Of a DNA stretch of 59,048 nucleotides, positions 46,159-55,686 are shown in pieces. The notes beneath the pieces were generated by a model, which was not told the DNA's origin, did no database searches, and saw only the letters and a list, made by a program, of their open reading frames with translations. The position numbers and the translations under genes were made by a program. This stretch comes from a virus, in the IMG/VR virus record IMGVR_UViG_3300036845_000232, positions 1-59,048 of that record; one strand, written 5' to 3'. Each line of letters opens with the position of its first letter. Positions within the stretch are counted from its first letter, which is position 1.

Positions 46159-48390
46159 ATGACGCCCGATTTGCAGCCGACCGGTCCGAGTGGCATTCCC
46201 ACCATCACGGTCCGGCCGCGTGCCAACACGTCGGCACCGCAGGCGCAGCCAGAGGGCTCGCTTGACAGCCTGCCGGAATGGCAGCCGCAACAGCAGGCGC
46301 AGCCGCAGGCCGCTCCGGGGCCGCCGGCGCCGGGCGTTGCGGCGGCCCCCGCACAATCTCTCGACGCGCTCCCGGAGTGGCAGCCCGCGGCCGAATCGGC
46401 CGAGCCTGGCCGCGAGATCGGAACCGGCGACGCAGCGCTCTCAGGCGCCCGGGACGCGCTTACCTTCGGGTTCCAGCCGGCGCTTGCCGGTGTTACCGAG
46501 GCCTCGAAAGCGGCGACCGGACCCGTTGAGACCGTTGCTGGAGGCGTCGGTAGCGCGCTCGATCTCGCCAACCCGCTTTCGTTGGTCTCACAAAAGCTTG
46601 GGCTGCCCTCCAACCATGACATCGTGCGGGGGGTGACCGGCCTCATTCATCACTATGGCTCGAGCGAGCAGGATCAGGCCGTCCAGGAGGCCTACCGGCG
46701 CGGCCGGGAGGCGGCACTACAGGATCAGCAGCTCGCGCGCGAGCAGCATCCGGCGGCGTATACGGCTGGCCTGGTGGGCGGCAGCCTGCTCACGCCCATT
46801 CCGGGCGTCGGCGGGGGCGGCAGCCTGCTCGCCAATGCGGCGCGGACGGGCGCGGCTGGCGTCGCCACCGGCGCGCTCCAAGGCGTCGGGGCTGGGGTGA
46901 GCGAGGGCCAGGCCTTGCCCGAGGTGGCAGCACGAGGGGCGCGGGGCGGGGCGGTCGGCGGGGTCGTCGGCGGGGCGGTCGGCGCCGTGTTGCCGCGAGC
47001 CATTGGTGCCATCACCCGCGGCCAGCGGGCGGCACGGACCGCGGAAGAGCTTGGCGCGCCGATCCCGCGCGGCCTCGCGTCTGATCGAGCCGCGATCAAC
47101 GCCGCGACGGCTTCCGCCCGCTCGGTCCCGCTGGTGGGCTCGCGGATCAGCTCGGCCGTCAATCGGACGCAAGAGGCCGCCGGTAACAGGGTCGAGGACA
47201 TCGCTTCCGGCATGACCGGCGGGGCGCTCGATCGCGCCGCCGCCGACACGCTGGTGAGGCCGGGACTACAGCAGGCGATCGAACGCAATCGACAGGCGAT
47301 CGATGCGCTTTATAACAACGCCCGTAGCCGGATCGACACTGCGGCGCGGTTCACCATGCCGCGCACCCGGGCGACGCTCGACGCGGTCGAGGCGGCGAGG
47401 CGCCAGGCCGGGCACGTCAATCCCGCGGAGGGGCTGCAGCAATTCCGCAACGTCGCGAACGGCGCGACCTTCAACGGCGCGCACCGCGCCCGGGTCGATG
47501 CCCGCGAGGCCGGCAACGGCCTGGTGCCGCATCCCGGCTATAACGCGGCCGACTACAACAGGCTGACGCGCGCCATGACGGCGGACCTTCGCGCCATCGT
47601 CCATGCGGCGGCGCATGGGACAGCGGCGGAGAAGGCCGCGGCGGTGCACGCCTTTGATGAAGCCGAACGCGCATTTGGCCCGCTCGCGGAGATGAACAGC
47701 CGGCTGAACCGGCTCGCCAATAGTCGCGGCGAGGGGGCGATGAGCAGCTTGCTCGGCGCCGCCCGCGAAAAGGGCGGCGATACGCGCCTGCTGGCGGAGC
47801 TTCGCGCGACCATGCCGCGCGCCGAATTCGAGCAGATCGGCGGCGTGCTCTTGCACGAGCTCGGACAGAACGCGGCGACGGGAGAATTCAGTCTCGCGAA
47901 GTTCGTCACCGAGTTCAGCAAGACGTCGCCTCGCGCCCGCGCGATCCTGTTTTCGCCCCAGCACCTTCAGGAGATCGAAAACATCTTCGAGATGGGGCAG
48001 CACATCAAGGGCGCGCTCCGGGAGTCGAACTCGTCGCATACCTCGAATGCCCTGATCCTGTTCGATCTGGCACGCGATGCCGTCTTGGTCGGCGGGGGCG
48101 TGGCAATGGGTGTCGTGAGCGGGGCCAGCGTGGCGACGGGCGGCGCCGCGGCGGCGCCCGCGGTCCTCTTCGCTCGCTGGCTAGCGAGCCCAGCGACGGC
48201 TACCTCGATGAGCCGGTGGTCGACGGCCTATCGCGCCATGACGCTCGGCCAGCCAACCCCGGCGCGGATCGCGGCGTTCAACATCGCGTCCCGCAACCTC
48301 GCGAACAATCTCGGGCTGCCGGTGGATAAGGTGCTGCAGGCCGCGCAGAACCGCCTCACAGCCCGCGCGGACGACGACACCGAAAAATAG
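46159..48390 (+). CDS. Large internal/ejection protein, 743 aa
   Basis: N-terminal disordered region carries the twice-repeated motif SLD(S/A)LPEWQP. A Gly/Ala/Val-rich section (GGAVGGVVGGAVGAVLPRAIG) could be membrane-active. The C-terminal 400 residues are helical (SPRARAILFSPQHLQEIEN). Typical layout of DNA-ejection proteins of P22-type phages (gp16/gp20). Starts four bases after the previous stop. Confidence 0.7.
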   Translation: MTPDLQPTGPSGIPTITVRPRANTSAPQAQPEGSLDSLPEWQPQQQAQPQAAPGPPAPGVAAAPAQSLDALPEWQPAAESAEPGREIGTGDAALSGARDALTFGFQPALAGVTEASKAATGPVETVAGGVGSALDLANPLSLVSQKLGLPSNHDIVRGVTGLIHHYGSSEQDQAVQEAYRRGREAALQDQQLAREQHPAAYTAGLVGGSLLTPIPGVGGGGSLLANAARTGAAGVATGALQGVGAGVSEGQALPEVAARGARGGAVGGVVGGAVGAVLPRAIGAITRGQRAARTAEELGAPIPRGLASDRAAINAATASARSVPLVGSRISSAVNRTQEAAGNRVEDIASGMTGGALDRAAADTLVRPGLQQAIERNRQAIDALYNNARSRIDTAARFTMPRTRATLDAVEAARRQAGHVNPAEGLQQFRNVANGATFNGAHRARVDAREAGNGLVPHPGYNAADYNRLTRAMTADLRAIVHAAAHGTAAEKAAAVHAFDEAERAFGPLAEMNSRLNRLANSRGEGAMSSLLGAAREKGGDTRLLAELRATMPRAEFEQIGGVLLHELGQNAATGEFSLAKFVTEFSKTSPRARAILFSPQHLQEIENIFEMGQHIKGALRESNSSHTSNALILFDLARDAVLVGGGVAMGVVSGASVATGGAAAAPAVLFARWLASPATATSMSRWSTAYRAMTLGQPTPARIAAFNIASRNLANNLGLPVDKVLQAAQNRLTARADDDTEK

Positions 48391-48475
48391 CATCCAGAAC
48401 TGCCACGGCCAGGCGAATAGCCATGCGGCCGCGAAATATGCGGTCCAGGCTGCATCCCATATCGGAAAACGATCA

Positions 48476-49516
48476 ATGAAACGCATGTCGCGCTTTCTGC
48501 TCGCGCTCGCGAGCCTAGCAGCACTGTGGCTGCCGGCAAGGGCGGCGGGGACTCTGCCCATAGCTTTGACGCAACAGTTCAAGTTCTCCGGCTGCTCCAA
48601 CACCTCGGCCGCCTGCGGCCAGCCGCTCAACGGGGGGCTGCTGTATTTCTTCCAAGCCGGCACGGTCGCGACCCGGCAGGACAGCTTCACCGATCCGAGT
48701 CTGACCACCACGAACCCGTGGCCGCTTCCGCTCGATGCCAATGGCCGCGTGCCGCCGTTCTACCTCGCCGACGGGTCCGTGCATGTCCGGCTGACCGACT
48801 CGGCCGGGTTGGTCCAGTTCGACTACCCATCGCTATTGGTGGTTGGGGCGAGCGGGGGTGGCGGGTCCGGCGCGGTGATCGACGTCACTACGATCGCGAG
48901 CGTCGGCGATACCAAGTTTCGTCAGGCTGCGGCGACGCTCTCCGGCTGGGTTCGGCTCAACGGGCTCACGATCGGCTCGGCGACGTCGGGCGCGAGCGAG
49001 CGCGCGAACGCGGATACTCAGGCGCTGTTCGTCTATCTCTACGGCATCTGCGACAATACCCATTGCCCAGTTTCAGGCGGCCGCACAGGTAACGCGCTCA
49101 ACGATTTCAATGCCAACAAGGCATTGACCGTGCCCGATTGGCGCGGGCGGGGCCCTTGGGGCCTCGACGACATGGGCAACGTTGCGGCTGGCACGTACAG
49201 CGGCGTGCCGTTCTCAGGCAGCGACACTGCGACCACGGCTGGCGGCCTTGCGGGTGAGAATGCTCACACGCTCACCACGGCCGAGATGCCGTCGCACAAT
49301 CACGGCGTTACCGATCCGGGGCATAGCCATACGATCAGCTCAACGGCGGGCACGTTCGGCGTCGTTACCGGCTCCGGGGGCGCATCCGCTAATCCGCCTT
49401 CTGTTCAGAGCACGAGCACGGCGACAACCGGCATCACCATCACCAATACCGGCGGTGGCGGCGCGCACAACAACATGGCGCGCATCGTGCTCGGCGTCTG
49501 GTTCATGAAACTATAG
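48476..49516 (+). CDS. Tail fibre/collar protein with signal peptide, 346 aa
   Basis: After a Sec-like signal (RFLLALASLAALWLPARAAG) comes FKFSGCSNTSAACGQPLNGG, a central phage-tail part, then VPDWRGRGPWGLDDMGN and EMPSHNHGVTDPGHSH, the tail-collar (phage_Collar) signature with His pairs for metal. A signal peptide on a tail-fibre-like protein is unusual; two more follow. Likely receptor-binding. Confidence 0.8.
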   Translation: MKRMSRFLLALASLAALWLPARAAGTLPIALTQQFKFSGCSNTSAACGQPLNGGLLYFFQAGTVATRQDSFTDPSLTTTNPWPLPLDANGRVPPFYLADGSVHVRLTDSAGLVQFDYPSLLVVGASGGGGSGAVIDVTTIASVGDTKFRQAAATLSGWVRLNGLTIGSATSGASERANADTQALFVYLYGICDNTHCPVSGGRTGNALNDFNANKALTVPDWRGRGPWGLDDMGNVAAGTYSGVPFSGSDTATTAGGLAGENAHTLTTAEMPSHNHGVTDPGHSHTISSTAGTFGVVTGSGGASANPPSVQSTSTATTGITITNTGGGGAHNNMARIVLGVWFMKL

Positions 49517-49606
49517 GCGCGCGTCGCGACGGATAGCGCGAACGAAAAGCCATGCCGTGACCGCGATGATCGCGAGAACGAGGCCTGCAGCGAGTAGTAA
49601 CGACAT
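49511..49606 (-). CDS. Antisense small membrane peptide, 31 aa
   Basis: On the minus strand, GGAGAG lies six bases before ATG 49606, followed by SLLLAAGLVLAIIAVTAWLF, a perfect single membrane helix, then a basic tail RAIRRDARL. It lies in the 164-base gap of the tail operon, overlapping the end of the collar gene by six bases. Could be a small holin-like or regulatory peptide made from a different promoter. Confidence 0.45.
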   Translation of the reverse strand: MSLLLAAGLVLAIIAVTAWLFVRAIRRDARL

Positions 49607-49680
49607 AGGCGTCTCTCCGGCCATCCCGCAACCCTATCCGCCCCTTCTCCCTCCTGCAACCATCCCGAGAGCCTGTTGAA

Positions 49681-50349
49681 ATGTACGGTTGGCCCACCCG
49701 ACTAGAGCCGGTGAGCAACCGGGAGGACTTCGTCCTGCCGGTGTCGATCTTCGACGATGAGCTCAAACAGCCGATCAACCTCTCGGGCACCAACGGGACC
49801 GCCTTTACTGGCGCAAGCTGGACGGTGACCGACGGCGCGATCGTCACCGCCTCGGTGACCTCGATCGCGATCCCGGCTTTCCCAATCGGCAATCAGTTGT
49901 CCGCGCTGGCGCTCACCGTCGGCACCAATCTCGGCATTCTCGCCGGCGACCCGGTCTCGATCGTCGATCCGTCCGGGCAGAACACCATGCTGGGCTACGT
50001 CATCTCCTACGCGAAGGCGACCGGCGCGCTGGTGGCGCAAATCGGCATGAGCTTCACCTTCGAGATCAGGAAGCAGGGGCCGCATAGCCCGGGCTACGGC
50101 TATGGCGGCTATCCCGCCTTCTTCGACTTCGGCACCCCGAGCGGGAATGCGGCCGAACTCTCCGCATCGCTCGGCAACGGCATCCTCATCACCGAGCTTG
50201 GCTACCTCCAGATCACCATTCCGGAAGTCATGTTCAAGAAGCTGCGCTCCGGGACCTATCGGGCCTCCCTGGTCATGTCGGATTCGGTCAACACGCGGCA
50301 GCTGTTCGTCGCCGATCTGCCGGTCATCTATGGCGGGGTGACGTCGTGA
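49681..50349 (+). CDS. Tail-associated beta protein, 222 aa
   Basis: RLEPVSNREDFVLPVSIFDDELKQPINLSG begins an Ig-like beta domain seen in phage baseplate or fibre adaptors; repeated strands (TSIAIPAFPIGNQLSALALTVG). Overlaps the next gene as GTGA. Probable fibre attachment or minor tail part. Confidence 0.65.
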   Translation: MYGWPTRLEPVSNREDFVLPVSIFDDELKQPINLSGTNGTAFTGASWTVTDGAIVTASVTSIAIPAFPIGNQLSALALTVGTNLGILAGDPVSIVDPSGQNTMLGYVISYAKATGALVAQIGMSFTFEIRKQGPHSPGYGYGGYPAFFDFGTPSGNAAELSASLGNGILITELGYLQITIPEVMFKKLRSGTYRASLVMSDSVNTRQLFVADLPVIYGGVTS

Positions 50350-50885
50350 GCTTGCCGGCAGCCATCCGCGTCAACACGGCGTTTGCGTTTCCCGCTCTCG
50401 TGCAGGGATCGGGACTGGTCACGATCACCAAGGCCAATGGGATTTGGACGGTCGGGTTTTCGGTTGCGGGGCTCGGCATCATCTCGCCGCCCGCCAACGC
50501 GATCCCGACCGACTACGTGATCGCCTACGACGCGGTCGCGGGGACGTTCTTCAAGCTGCCGTTGAGCTTCCTGGTCAGCGCGACGCGCGTCCAGCGGCTG
50601 GTGACGGGCGCGGGTGGTCTGCCAATCATCGCCGGCGATTCGATCGTCAATCTAAACTGTAGCGCTCCGCTCGCGATCTCGGTGCCGCTCGCGGCATCGC
50701 GCGCTGGCGCGCCCCTCACCTTCAAGGACGTCGGCGGGCAGGCATTCGCCAACAACATCACGCTCAATCGCACGGGCGCCGACACCTTCGACGGGCTGAC
50801 CTCGGTTCAACTCACGCAAAACTATCAGGGCATCACGCTCGTGCCGGCGAACGACGGCACCACGGCAGGATGGTCGATCGAATGA
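50346..50885 (+). CDS. Tail-associated protein, 179 aa
   Basis: GTG start. Beta-rich: AFPALVQGSGLVTITKANGIWTVGF, then a C-terminal part with FKDVGGQAFANNITLNRTGADTFDG, a motif that recurs in phage fibre and hub proteins. Probable tail component coupled to the tailspike gene by ATGA. Confidence 0.65.
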   Translation: MSLPAAIRVNTAFAFPALVQGSGLVTITKANGIWTVGFSVAGLGIISPPANAIPTDYVIAYDAVAGTFFKLPLSFLVSATRVQRLVTGAGGLPIIAGDSIVNLNCSAPLAISVPLAASRAGAPLTFKDVGGQAFANNITLNRTGADTFDGLTSVQLTQNYQGITLVPANDGTTAGWSIE

Positions 50886-52954
50886 GACGAGCACTCCAGT
50901 TTCTTGCCCTTTGGGCCGCCCTCCTGGGCGGCCTTTTTGTTGGCGACGCGCATGCCCAGACCTTTCCGGGCCAGCTCCAGGCCAACAAGCTCTTGGGCAA
51001 CTGCACCGGCTCGCAGGCCCTCACAACCGCATGCGCTCTTGGGCTCGGCCTCAACAACCTCAATTCCGGAGCGCTCAATGTCGAGCCGGGCTATGCGCGG
51101 CTCTGGCCAGCGCCGGGCCAATCGACGACGCCGACGGCGGCGTGGAGGGCCGTCGACCCGTGGGGCCGACCGATCAACTGCGCAGGCACCAATTCGCAGT
51201 GCCTCAACGAATTCAACGCCGCCGTCTACGCCAATGGCTGGCCGGCGCGCGTGTTCTGCCAGGGGTCGCAGTTTCCCGGCGGGGCCGAGCCGATCTACAT
51301 CAATTCGACGGTCACCATCGTCTTCCCGGTCGGCCAGGACATGGACTACGAGGTCGACGCGACCTGCAATTTCAACATTCAGATCACCGGCGCCGCCTCG
51401 GGTGTCACGATCGACAGCCAGGGCGCGAGCAAGCTCTGGCTCGACGGCAAGATCGTCTACCAGCCGAGCGCGCCGAACGGAAACACGACGACAAACCCGT
51501 CGTGTGCGGTTCTGGTCAATCCGACCACGAATACGGCGGACGGCTTTGCCGGCCTCTATGCCGGCCGCCTGCGGATCAAGGCGCCGGTGGTGGCGCCGCA
51601 GGTGCAGCAAGCCATCACCGGGGCGGCCAACAACGGCGGCGGTCTCATCCGCCTCACGGTGGCGTCGACCTCAGGATGGGCAACCAACGACACCAAGACG
51701 GTCACGTCCATACTTGGCACCACGGAAGCAAACGGAACGTGGCTGATCACCGTCGTCGACTCGACCCATATCGACCTGCAGAACTCGACATTCGCCCACG
51801 CCTATATGTCGGGCGGGTCGGTCTATGGTGTTGCGACCGGAGCGGTGTGCTTCAACACCGCGACCGGCAGCACCATCCAGATGCATGCGATCGAATTGGG
51901 CGAGCTCAACGCCAGCAATATCCTGACGGGCGGCTTCGCGTTCTTCGGCAATCTGGTCTATGGCGCCGGGCTCACCACCGGCTTCATGCAGAACATCGTC
52001 ACGACCGGCCAAGTGCACGGTGCGGTGCAGAAGGGGACGGCGGTCGGATTCACCGGCGACCCCCATCAGGTGAACTACAACGGCAATCAGTGGCAGATCA
52101 ACAACTGCCAGATGGCGATCGTCGCCGGCTCCGCGGTCTCGCGCTGTCTCGACAGCTTCGCATCGAGCGACAGCTACCAGCTCGGCCCGATGAACAACGC
52201 CCAAGGCGGGCTCACCAGCGGTGTCGTGCTCGAATCGGGCGGATCGTTCAATACGGTCAATTATGCCAGCATCACCGGGGCGACCAGCGTAAACGTCATC
52301 GATAGCGGCACCTGCAACAGCTACTCCGGTCCGCAGGGCAGCCAAGTCTCCTACATCAGCGCGACGGGATCCTGCACCAAATTCCTGCCGCAGAACGCGG
52401 CCACCGGAAACCTCGAAGCAGCGTTCCTCGGTTTCCAGACGGGGCGCTACATCACTGGCCGCGCCTACGAGGCTGGAAGCTCGACCACGCTCTCGGCATC
52501 CGCAAACGTTCTTTATGCGCAGCCGCTCATCATGGACGGCTCGGCGACATGGACCTCGCTCTCGATCGGCGTGCAGGCGACCGGGACGGCGACCGCTTGC
52601 AGGCTCGGCATCTTCAATTCCAGCAACGGCGTTCCGACGACGCTTCTGCTTGATGCCGGAACGGTTGCAGTCACCGGCACCGGAACGCAGTCGGCGACGA
52701 TCAGCCAAGCGCTTCCGGTCGGCTGGTACTTTGGTGTCGTGGTGTGCAACGGCACGGTGACGCTCTACGGATCGTCGCCCGGCAACAACCAGGTCTCGTC
52801 CTATCACGAGGCGATCGGCACGGCCGCGATCGGCGGCGGCATCGACGCGCAGCAGAGCAAAGCCTTCACCTACGGCGTTCTTTCGGGCGCGAGCCCGTGG
52901 GGCACGTCGACGTTCACTGCCGCGACCGTTCCGACGATCGCGCTCAAGATGTGA
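50882..52954 (+). CDS. Tailspike-like protein with signal peptide and FCCH-like module, 690 aa
   Basis: A Sec-type start (MRRALQFLALWAALLGGLFVGDAHAQ) leads into a long beta-rich chain typical of right-handed beta-helix spikes. Residues about 245-320 (GTTEANGTWLITVVDSTHIDLQ..) match the module in the gp10-like protein. The C-terminal 200 residues form a jelly-roll-like lectin part. Likely binds and perhaps digests host surface polysaccharide; no catalytic residues identified. Confidence 0.75.
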   Translation: MRRALQFLALWAALLGGLFVGDAHAQTFPGQLQANKLLGNCTGSQALTTACALGLGLNNLNSGALNVEPGYARLWPAPGQSTTPTAAWRAVDPWGRPINCAGTNSQCLNEFNAAVYANGWPARVFCQGSQFPGGAEPIYINSTVTIVFPVGQDMDYEVDATCNFNIQITGAASGVTIDSQGASKLWLDGKIVYQPSAPNGNTTTNPSCAVLVNPTTNTADGFAGLYAGRLRIKAPVVAPQVQQAITGAANNGGGLIRLTVASTSGWATNDTKTVTSILGTTEANGTWLITVVDSTHIDLQNSTFAHAYMSGGSVYGVATGAVCFNTATGSTIQMHAIELGELNASNILTGGFAFFGNLVYGAGLTTGFMQNIVTTGQVHGAVQKGTAVGFTGDPHQVNYNGNQWQINNCQMAIVAGSAVSRCLDSFASSDSYQLGPMNNAQGGLTSGVVLESGGSFNTVNYASITGATSVNVIDSGTCNSYSGPQGSQVSYISATGSCTKFLPQNAATGNLEAAFLGFQTGRYITGRAYEAGSSTTLSASANVLYAQPLIMDGSATWTSLSIGVQATGTATACRLGIFNSSNGVPTTLLLDAGTVAVTGTGTQSATISQALPVGWYFGVVVCNGTVTLYGSSPGNNQVSSYHEAIGTAAIGGGIDAQQSKAFTYGVLSGASPWGTSTFTAATVPTIALKM

Positions 52955-52963
52955 GGTGCCGAC

Positions 52964-53272
52964 ATGCGCACTACTGCAGCCATCTTGGCAGTCTTTCTTC
53001 TCACCATTGGCCCGGCGCGATCGGCATCGCCAGATTGCCCGATGGTCGCGAAATACAGCGAGATCGCGGGACGGGCGGTCACGGATATCGGCGCCTACAC
53101 CGCAATGGAACGCGACTTCGTCGCGATCAACGCCGCCCACTGGAAGCAGATGCGGCTGCCGCCGAGCCTCGCCATCCCGGTGACCGCAGACAACCTCTCC
53201 GCCAAGGCGGCTGATTTGCAGAAGGTCGCCAAGGCGCGGATCGACAACCTGCGCGCTGCCGGCTGCCAGTAG
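52964..53272 (+). CDS. Small exported protein, 102 aa
   Basis: Signal peptide MRTTAAILAVFLLTIGPARSAS, then a helical domain with two Cys near the ends (CPMVAKY and AGCQ), which could form a disulfide in the periplasm. Lies between the tailspike and muramidase genes. Function unknown. Confidence 0.65.
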   Translation: MRTTAAILAVFLLTIGPARSASPDCPMVAKYSEIAGRAVTDIGAYTAMERDFVAINAAHWKQMRLPPSLAIPVTADNLSAKAADLQKVAKARIDNLRAAGCQ

Positions 53273-53279
53273 GCGACCC

Positions 53280-54071
53280 ATGCTCACCTTCACCGCCCCC
53301 GCGATCGACATCCCGCGGCTGCCGCAGGCCGTCCTCGACTTCATCACCAACGAGGAAACCGGCGGTAAGGCCTACTACGAAAAGACCGAGATGCATCCCG
53401 ACTGGCCGGGCGGCGCCTCCGGGGTGACGATCGGCGACGGCTTCGACTGCGGCTATTCCGCCGCGGACACCATCCGCCGGGTATGGGGACCGCATCTCGG
53501 GCCGTCGGCGGTCGAAGCCCTTGCGGCGGTCGCTGGCATTAAAGGCAGGCCTGCCGCCTCGCACGCGGCCGAACTCCACTGGATCACGGTGTCCTGGGAT
53601 GCGGCGATCGCCGTGTTCACCGAGGTCGACGTCCCGGAGTGGACCGGCCACGTGGTCGCCGACCTGCCGAATAGCAGCCTGCTCTCCGGGGTGAGCTTGG
53701 GCGCACTGGTCTCTCTCGCCTTCAACCGCGGGCGATCATGGAACATCTCGGCCGAGAACGATCCGGCAGGCCGCTACGCCGAAATGCGCGCCATCAAGGC
53801 GCACATGGCGAGCCAGAACTTCTCCCGCATCCCCGGGGAAATCCTCGCCATGCGGCGGCTATGGCCGGAGGGCGGGGACCTGTGGCGAAGGCGGGGGCAT
53901 GAGGCGGCGCTGTTCACGCAGGGGCTGGGTGCGCCAGTCGCGGTCCCGCAGCCTGCCGCGCCCGCTCCGGCTCCGTCCGCCGCAGCTGCTCCGCACGCTG
54001 CCCCAGCGCCGCGGCCCGCTGCCGCTGCGCGCCCGCGCGTTCTCCCCGACCGCAACGCCACCGAGGCCTGA
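53280..54071 (+). CDS. Endolysin, pesticin/GH24-like muramidase, 263 aa
   Basis: FITNEETGGKAYYEK holds the catalytic Glu, and SGVTIGDGFDCGY matches the T4-lysozyme/pesticin catalytic centre (Thr and Asp). The family cleaves the MurNAc-GlcNAc bond of peptidoglycan. No signal peptide, so a holin is needed. The C-terminal 50 residues are Ala/Pro-rich. Followed by holin- and spanin-like genes. Confidence 0.8.
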   Translation: MLTFTAPAIDIPRLPQAVLDFITNEETGGKAYYEKTEMHPDWPGGASGVTIGDGFDCGYSAADTIRRVWGPHLGPSAVEALAAVAGIKGRPAASHAAELHWITVSWDAAIAVFTEVDVPEWTGHVVADLPNSSLLSGVSLGALVSLAFNRGRSWNISAENDPAGRYAEMRAIKAHMASQNFSRIPGEILAMRRLWPEGGDLWRRRGHEAALFTQGLGAPVAVPQPAAPAPAPSAAAAPHAAPAPRPAAAARPRVLPDRNATEA

Positions 54072-54074
54072 CCC

Positions 54075-54461
54075 ATGCGCCGTCTGCCGATTGCCGCGCT
54101 GGCCCTTGTCCTCGCGGTGCCGGCGCTCGCCCGCGATCTCGGCCAGTGGGGCAACGAGGCCTCAGTCGTTCGCGATTGGTACGCGCATCTCATGATGCCG
54201 GATCACCCTGCGGCCTCCTGCTGCGGCGAGGCAGATGCGTATTGGGCGGATGAATTCGAGGTCGAGGGCGATCACTACGTCGCCGTCATCACCGATACCC
54301 GCGACGACGCGCCGTTGAAGCGGCCGCACATCGACCCCGGCACCCGCATCGCGGTGCCGAACCACAAGCTCAAATATTCAGACGGCAACCCCACCGGCCA
54401 TGGCGTGATCTTCGTCGGTCACGGCACGGTCTACTGCTTCGTCACGCCAGCTGGCGGCTGA
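54075..54461 (+). CDS. Exported hypothetical protein, 128 aa
   Basis: Signal peptide MRRLPIAALALVLAVPALA, then NEASVVRDWYAHLMMPDHP, a CC pair in ASCCGEADAYWADEFE and a C-terminal strand region ending CFVTPAGG. This resembles exported proteins found in Rhizobiales genomes and prophages. Role in lysis is possible by location only. Confidence 0.7.
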   Translation: MRRLPIAALALVLAVPALARDLGQWGNEASVVRDWYAHLMMPDHPAASCCGEADAYWADEFEVEGDHYVAVITDTRDDAPLKRPHIDPGTRIAVPNHKLKYSDGNPTGHGVIFVGHGTVYCFVTPAGG

Positions 54462-54476
54462 CTTCGGAGACCGGCA

Positions 54477-55010
54477 ATGAACACGCTCACGCTCGACCCG
54501 CAGATGCTCGCCGTGATCGGGCAATATATGGTGCTCGGCCTCGGCATGCTGGTCGCCGCCTTCGTGCGCAGCCACATCAAGAACCAGGGCACCGCCGACA
54601 CGCTCGATCGCATCCTGCTCAACGCGGTCAATTTCGGCTTCAACATGGTTCCGGGGGCGCTGAAGGGAAAATCCATCTCGGTCGACCTCGGATCCTCGGT
54701 CGCCGCGCACGCGCTCAAATACGCGCTCGACGTCGGCGCCAAGGAGGCGGGCGCGCTCAATCTCGACGCGCCCGACATCGCCAAGCGGCTGCTTGCGCGC
54801 ATTCCCGGCATCGACGGGCAGATGTCGGCCGGAATCGTCCATGACGTGGTTGCCGCCGCCCAGGGACATCCGCCGCCGCTCGACCCTGCCGCCGTGCTGG
54901 CTTCCCTGCCGGCGGACGTGACCGCTGCCTTGCACGCGGCCCTCGACGGCGTGATCGCCGCCCGCAGCGCGCCGTCGCTGCAACCACAGGGCCGCCAGGC
55001 CGTCGCCTGA
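54477..55010 (+). CDS. Holin-like membrane protein, 177 aa
   Basis: One N-terminal membrane helix (IGQYMVLGLGMLVAAFV) followed by a soluble helical domain (KNQGTADTLDRILLNAVNFG). This layout is that of LLH-type phage holins. It lies next to the endolysin. The final 60 residues are Ala/Pro-rich. Assignment by topology and context. Confidence 0.6.
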   Translation: MNTLTLDPQMLAVIGQYMVLGLGMLVAAFVRSHIKNQGTADTLDRILLNAVNFGFNMVPGALKGKSISVDLGSSVAAHALKYALDVGAKEAGALNLDAPDIAKRLLARIPGIDGQMSAGIVHDVVAAAQGHPPPLDPAAVLASLPADVTAALHAALDGVIAARSAPSLQPQGRQAVA

Positions 55011-55041
55011 TCCCGCAATCCTAAGAAACCAGGAGAGACCC

Positions 55042-55686
55042 ATGCGAAAGCTCGCCACCCTCGCGCTCGCCCTCGTGGCTGCGCTCGCCATCGTGCCCGC
55101 CCGCGCACAGGCGCCGGCGCCCGCCTCGCCCAACTGCACCGTCGCCAAGACCACCGGGTTCTACGCTGGCGTCAACGCGATCGGCGTCGGCTCCAACCTC
55201 GATATCGCCGGGCAAGGTCTCGCCGGCAGCCTCTTCGCCGCGGGCGGGCTCGCCGGCGCCAACGTCGGGTTCCAGTATTGCAAGGGCAATTACTTCGGCG
55301 CGGTCGAGCTCTCCGCCGACTATGACCTCTCCGGCATGACGCCGGGGGCAGGGGGTCGCTTCCTGGTGCTGGAGACCATCAAGGCGGGCGGCAGCCTCGC
55401 GAGCCTGATCGGCGGCAGCGCGACGCCGGCAACACCGTCGCCCACCATCAACCTTCCTGCCGCCCTCAACGCGCAGCTGATCTCGCCCTACGTGGTGCTC
55501 GGCGCCGCGCAGCGCTCGTTCGGCACCGGCATGGTGACCGGCGCCGGCATGGACTTCGCGCTCGGCGGCGGATGGTCGCTCGATCTCTCGTACCTCTACA
55601 TCAAGTACGACGGCGCGATGGCATCGTCCGTGCTCGGCGTGAGCAACGAGAACCTGGTCAAGATCGGGCTCAACTACGTCTTCTGA
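55042..55686 (+). CDS. Outer-membrane beta-barrel protein, 214 aa
   Basis: Signal peptide MRKLATLALALVAALAIVPARAQ, alternating strands (FYAGVNAIGVGSNLDI, NVGFQYCKGNYFGAVELSADYDL, WSLDLSYLYIKYDG) and a final NLVKIGLNYVF: C-terminal Phe with aromatic alternate residues is the outer-membrane assembly signal. Resembles Omp25/OmpW-type barrels of Rhizobiales. AGGAGA lies upstream. Possibly a host-derived gene altering the cell surface, for example to block superinfection. Confidence 0.8.
   Translation: MRKLATLALALVAALAIVPARAQAPAPASPNCTVAKTTGFYAGVNAIGVGSNLDIAGQGLAGSLFAAGGLAGANVGFQYCKGNYFGAVELSADYDLSGMTPGAGGRFLVLETIKAGGSLASLIGGSATPATPSPTINLPAALNAQLISPYVVLGAAQRSFGTGMVTGAGMDFALGGGWSLDLSYLYIKYDGAMASSVLGVSNENLVKIGLNYVF

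Noticed and set aside
40729-51840. Diversity-generating retroelement, because two similar segments occur in tail genes
   Set aside because: No reverse transcriptase is encoded, differences are not confined to adenines, and the similarity is a shared protein domain.
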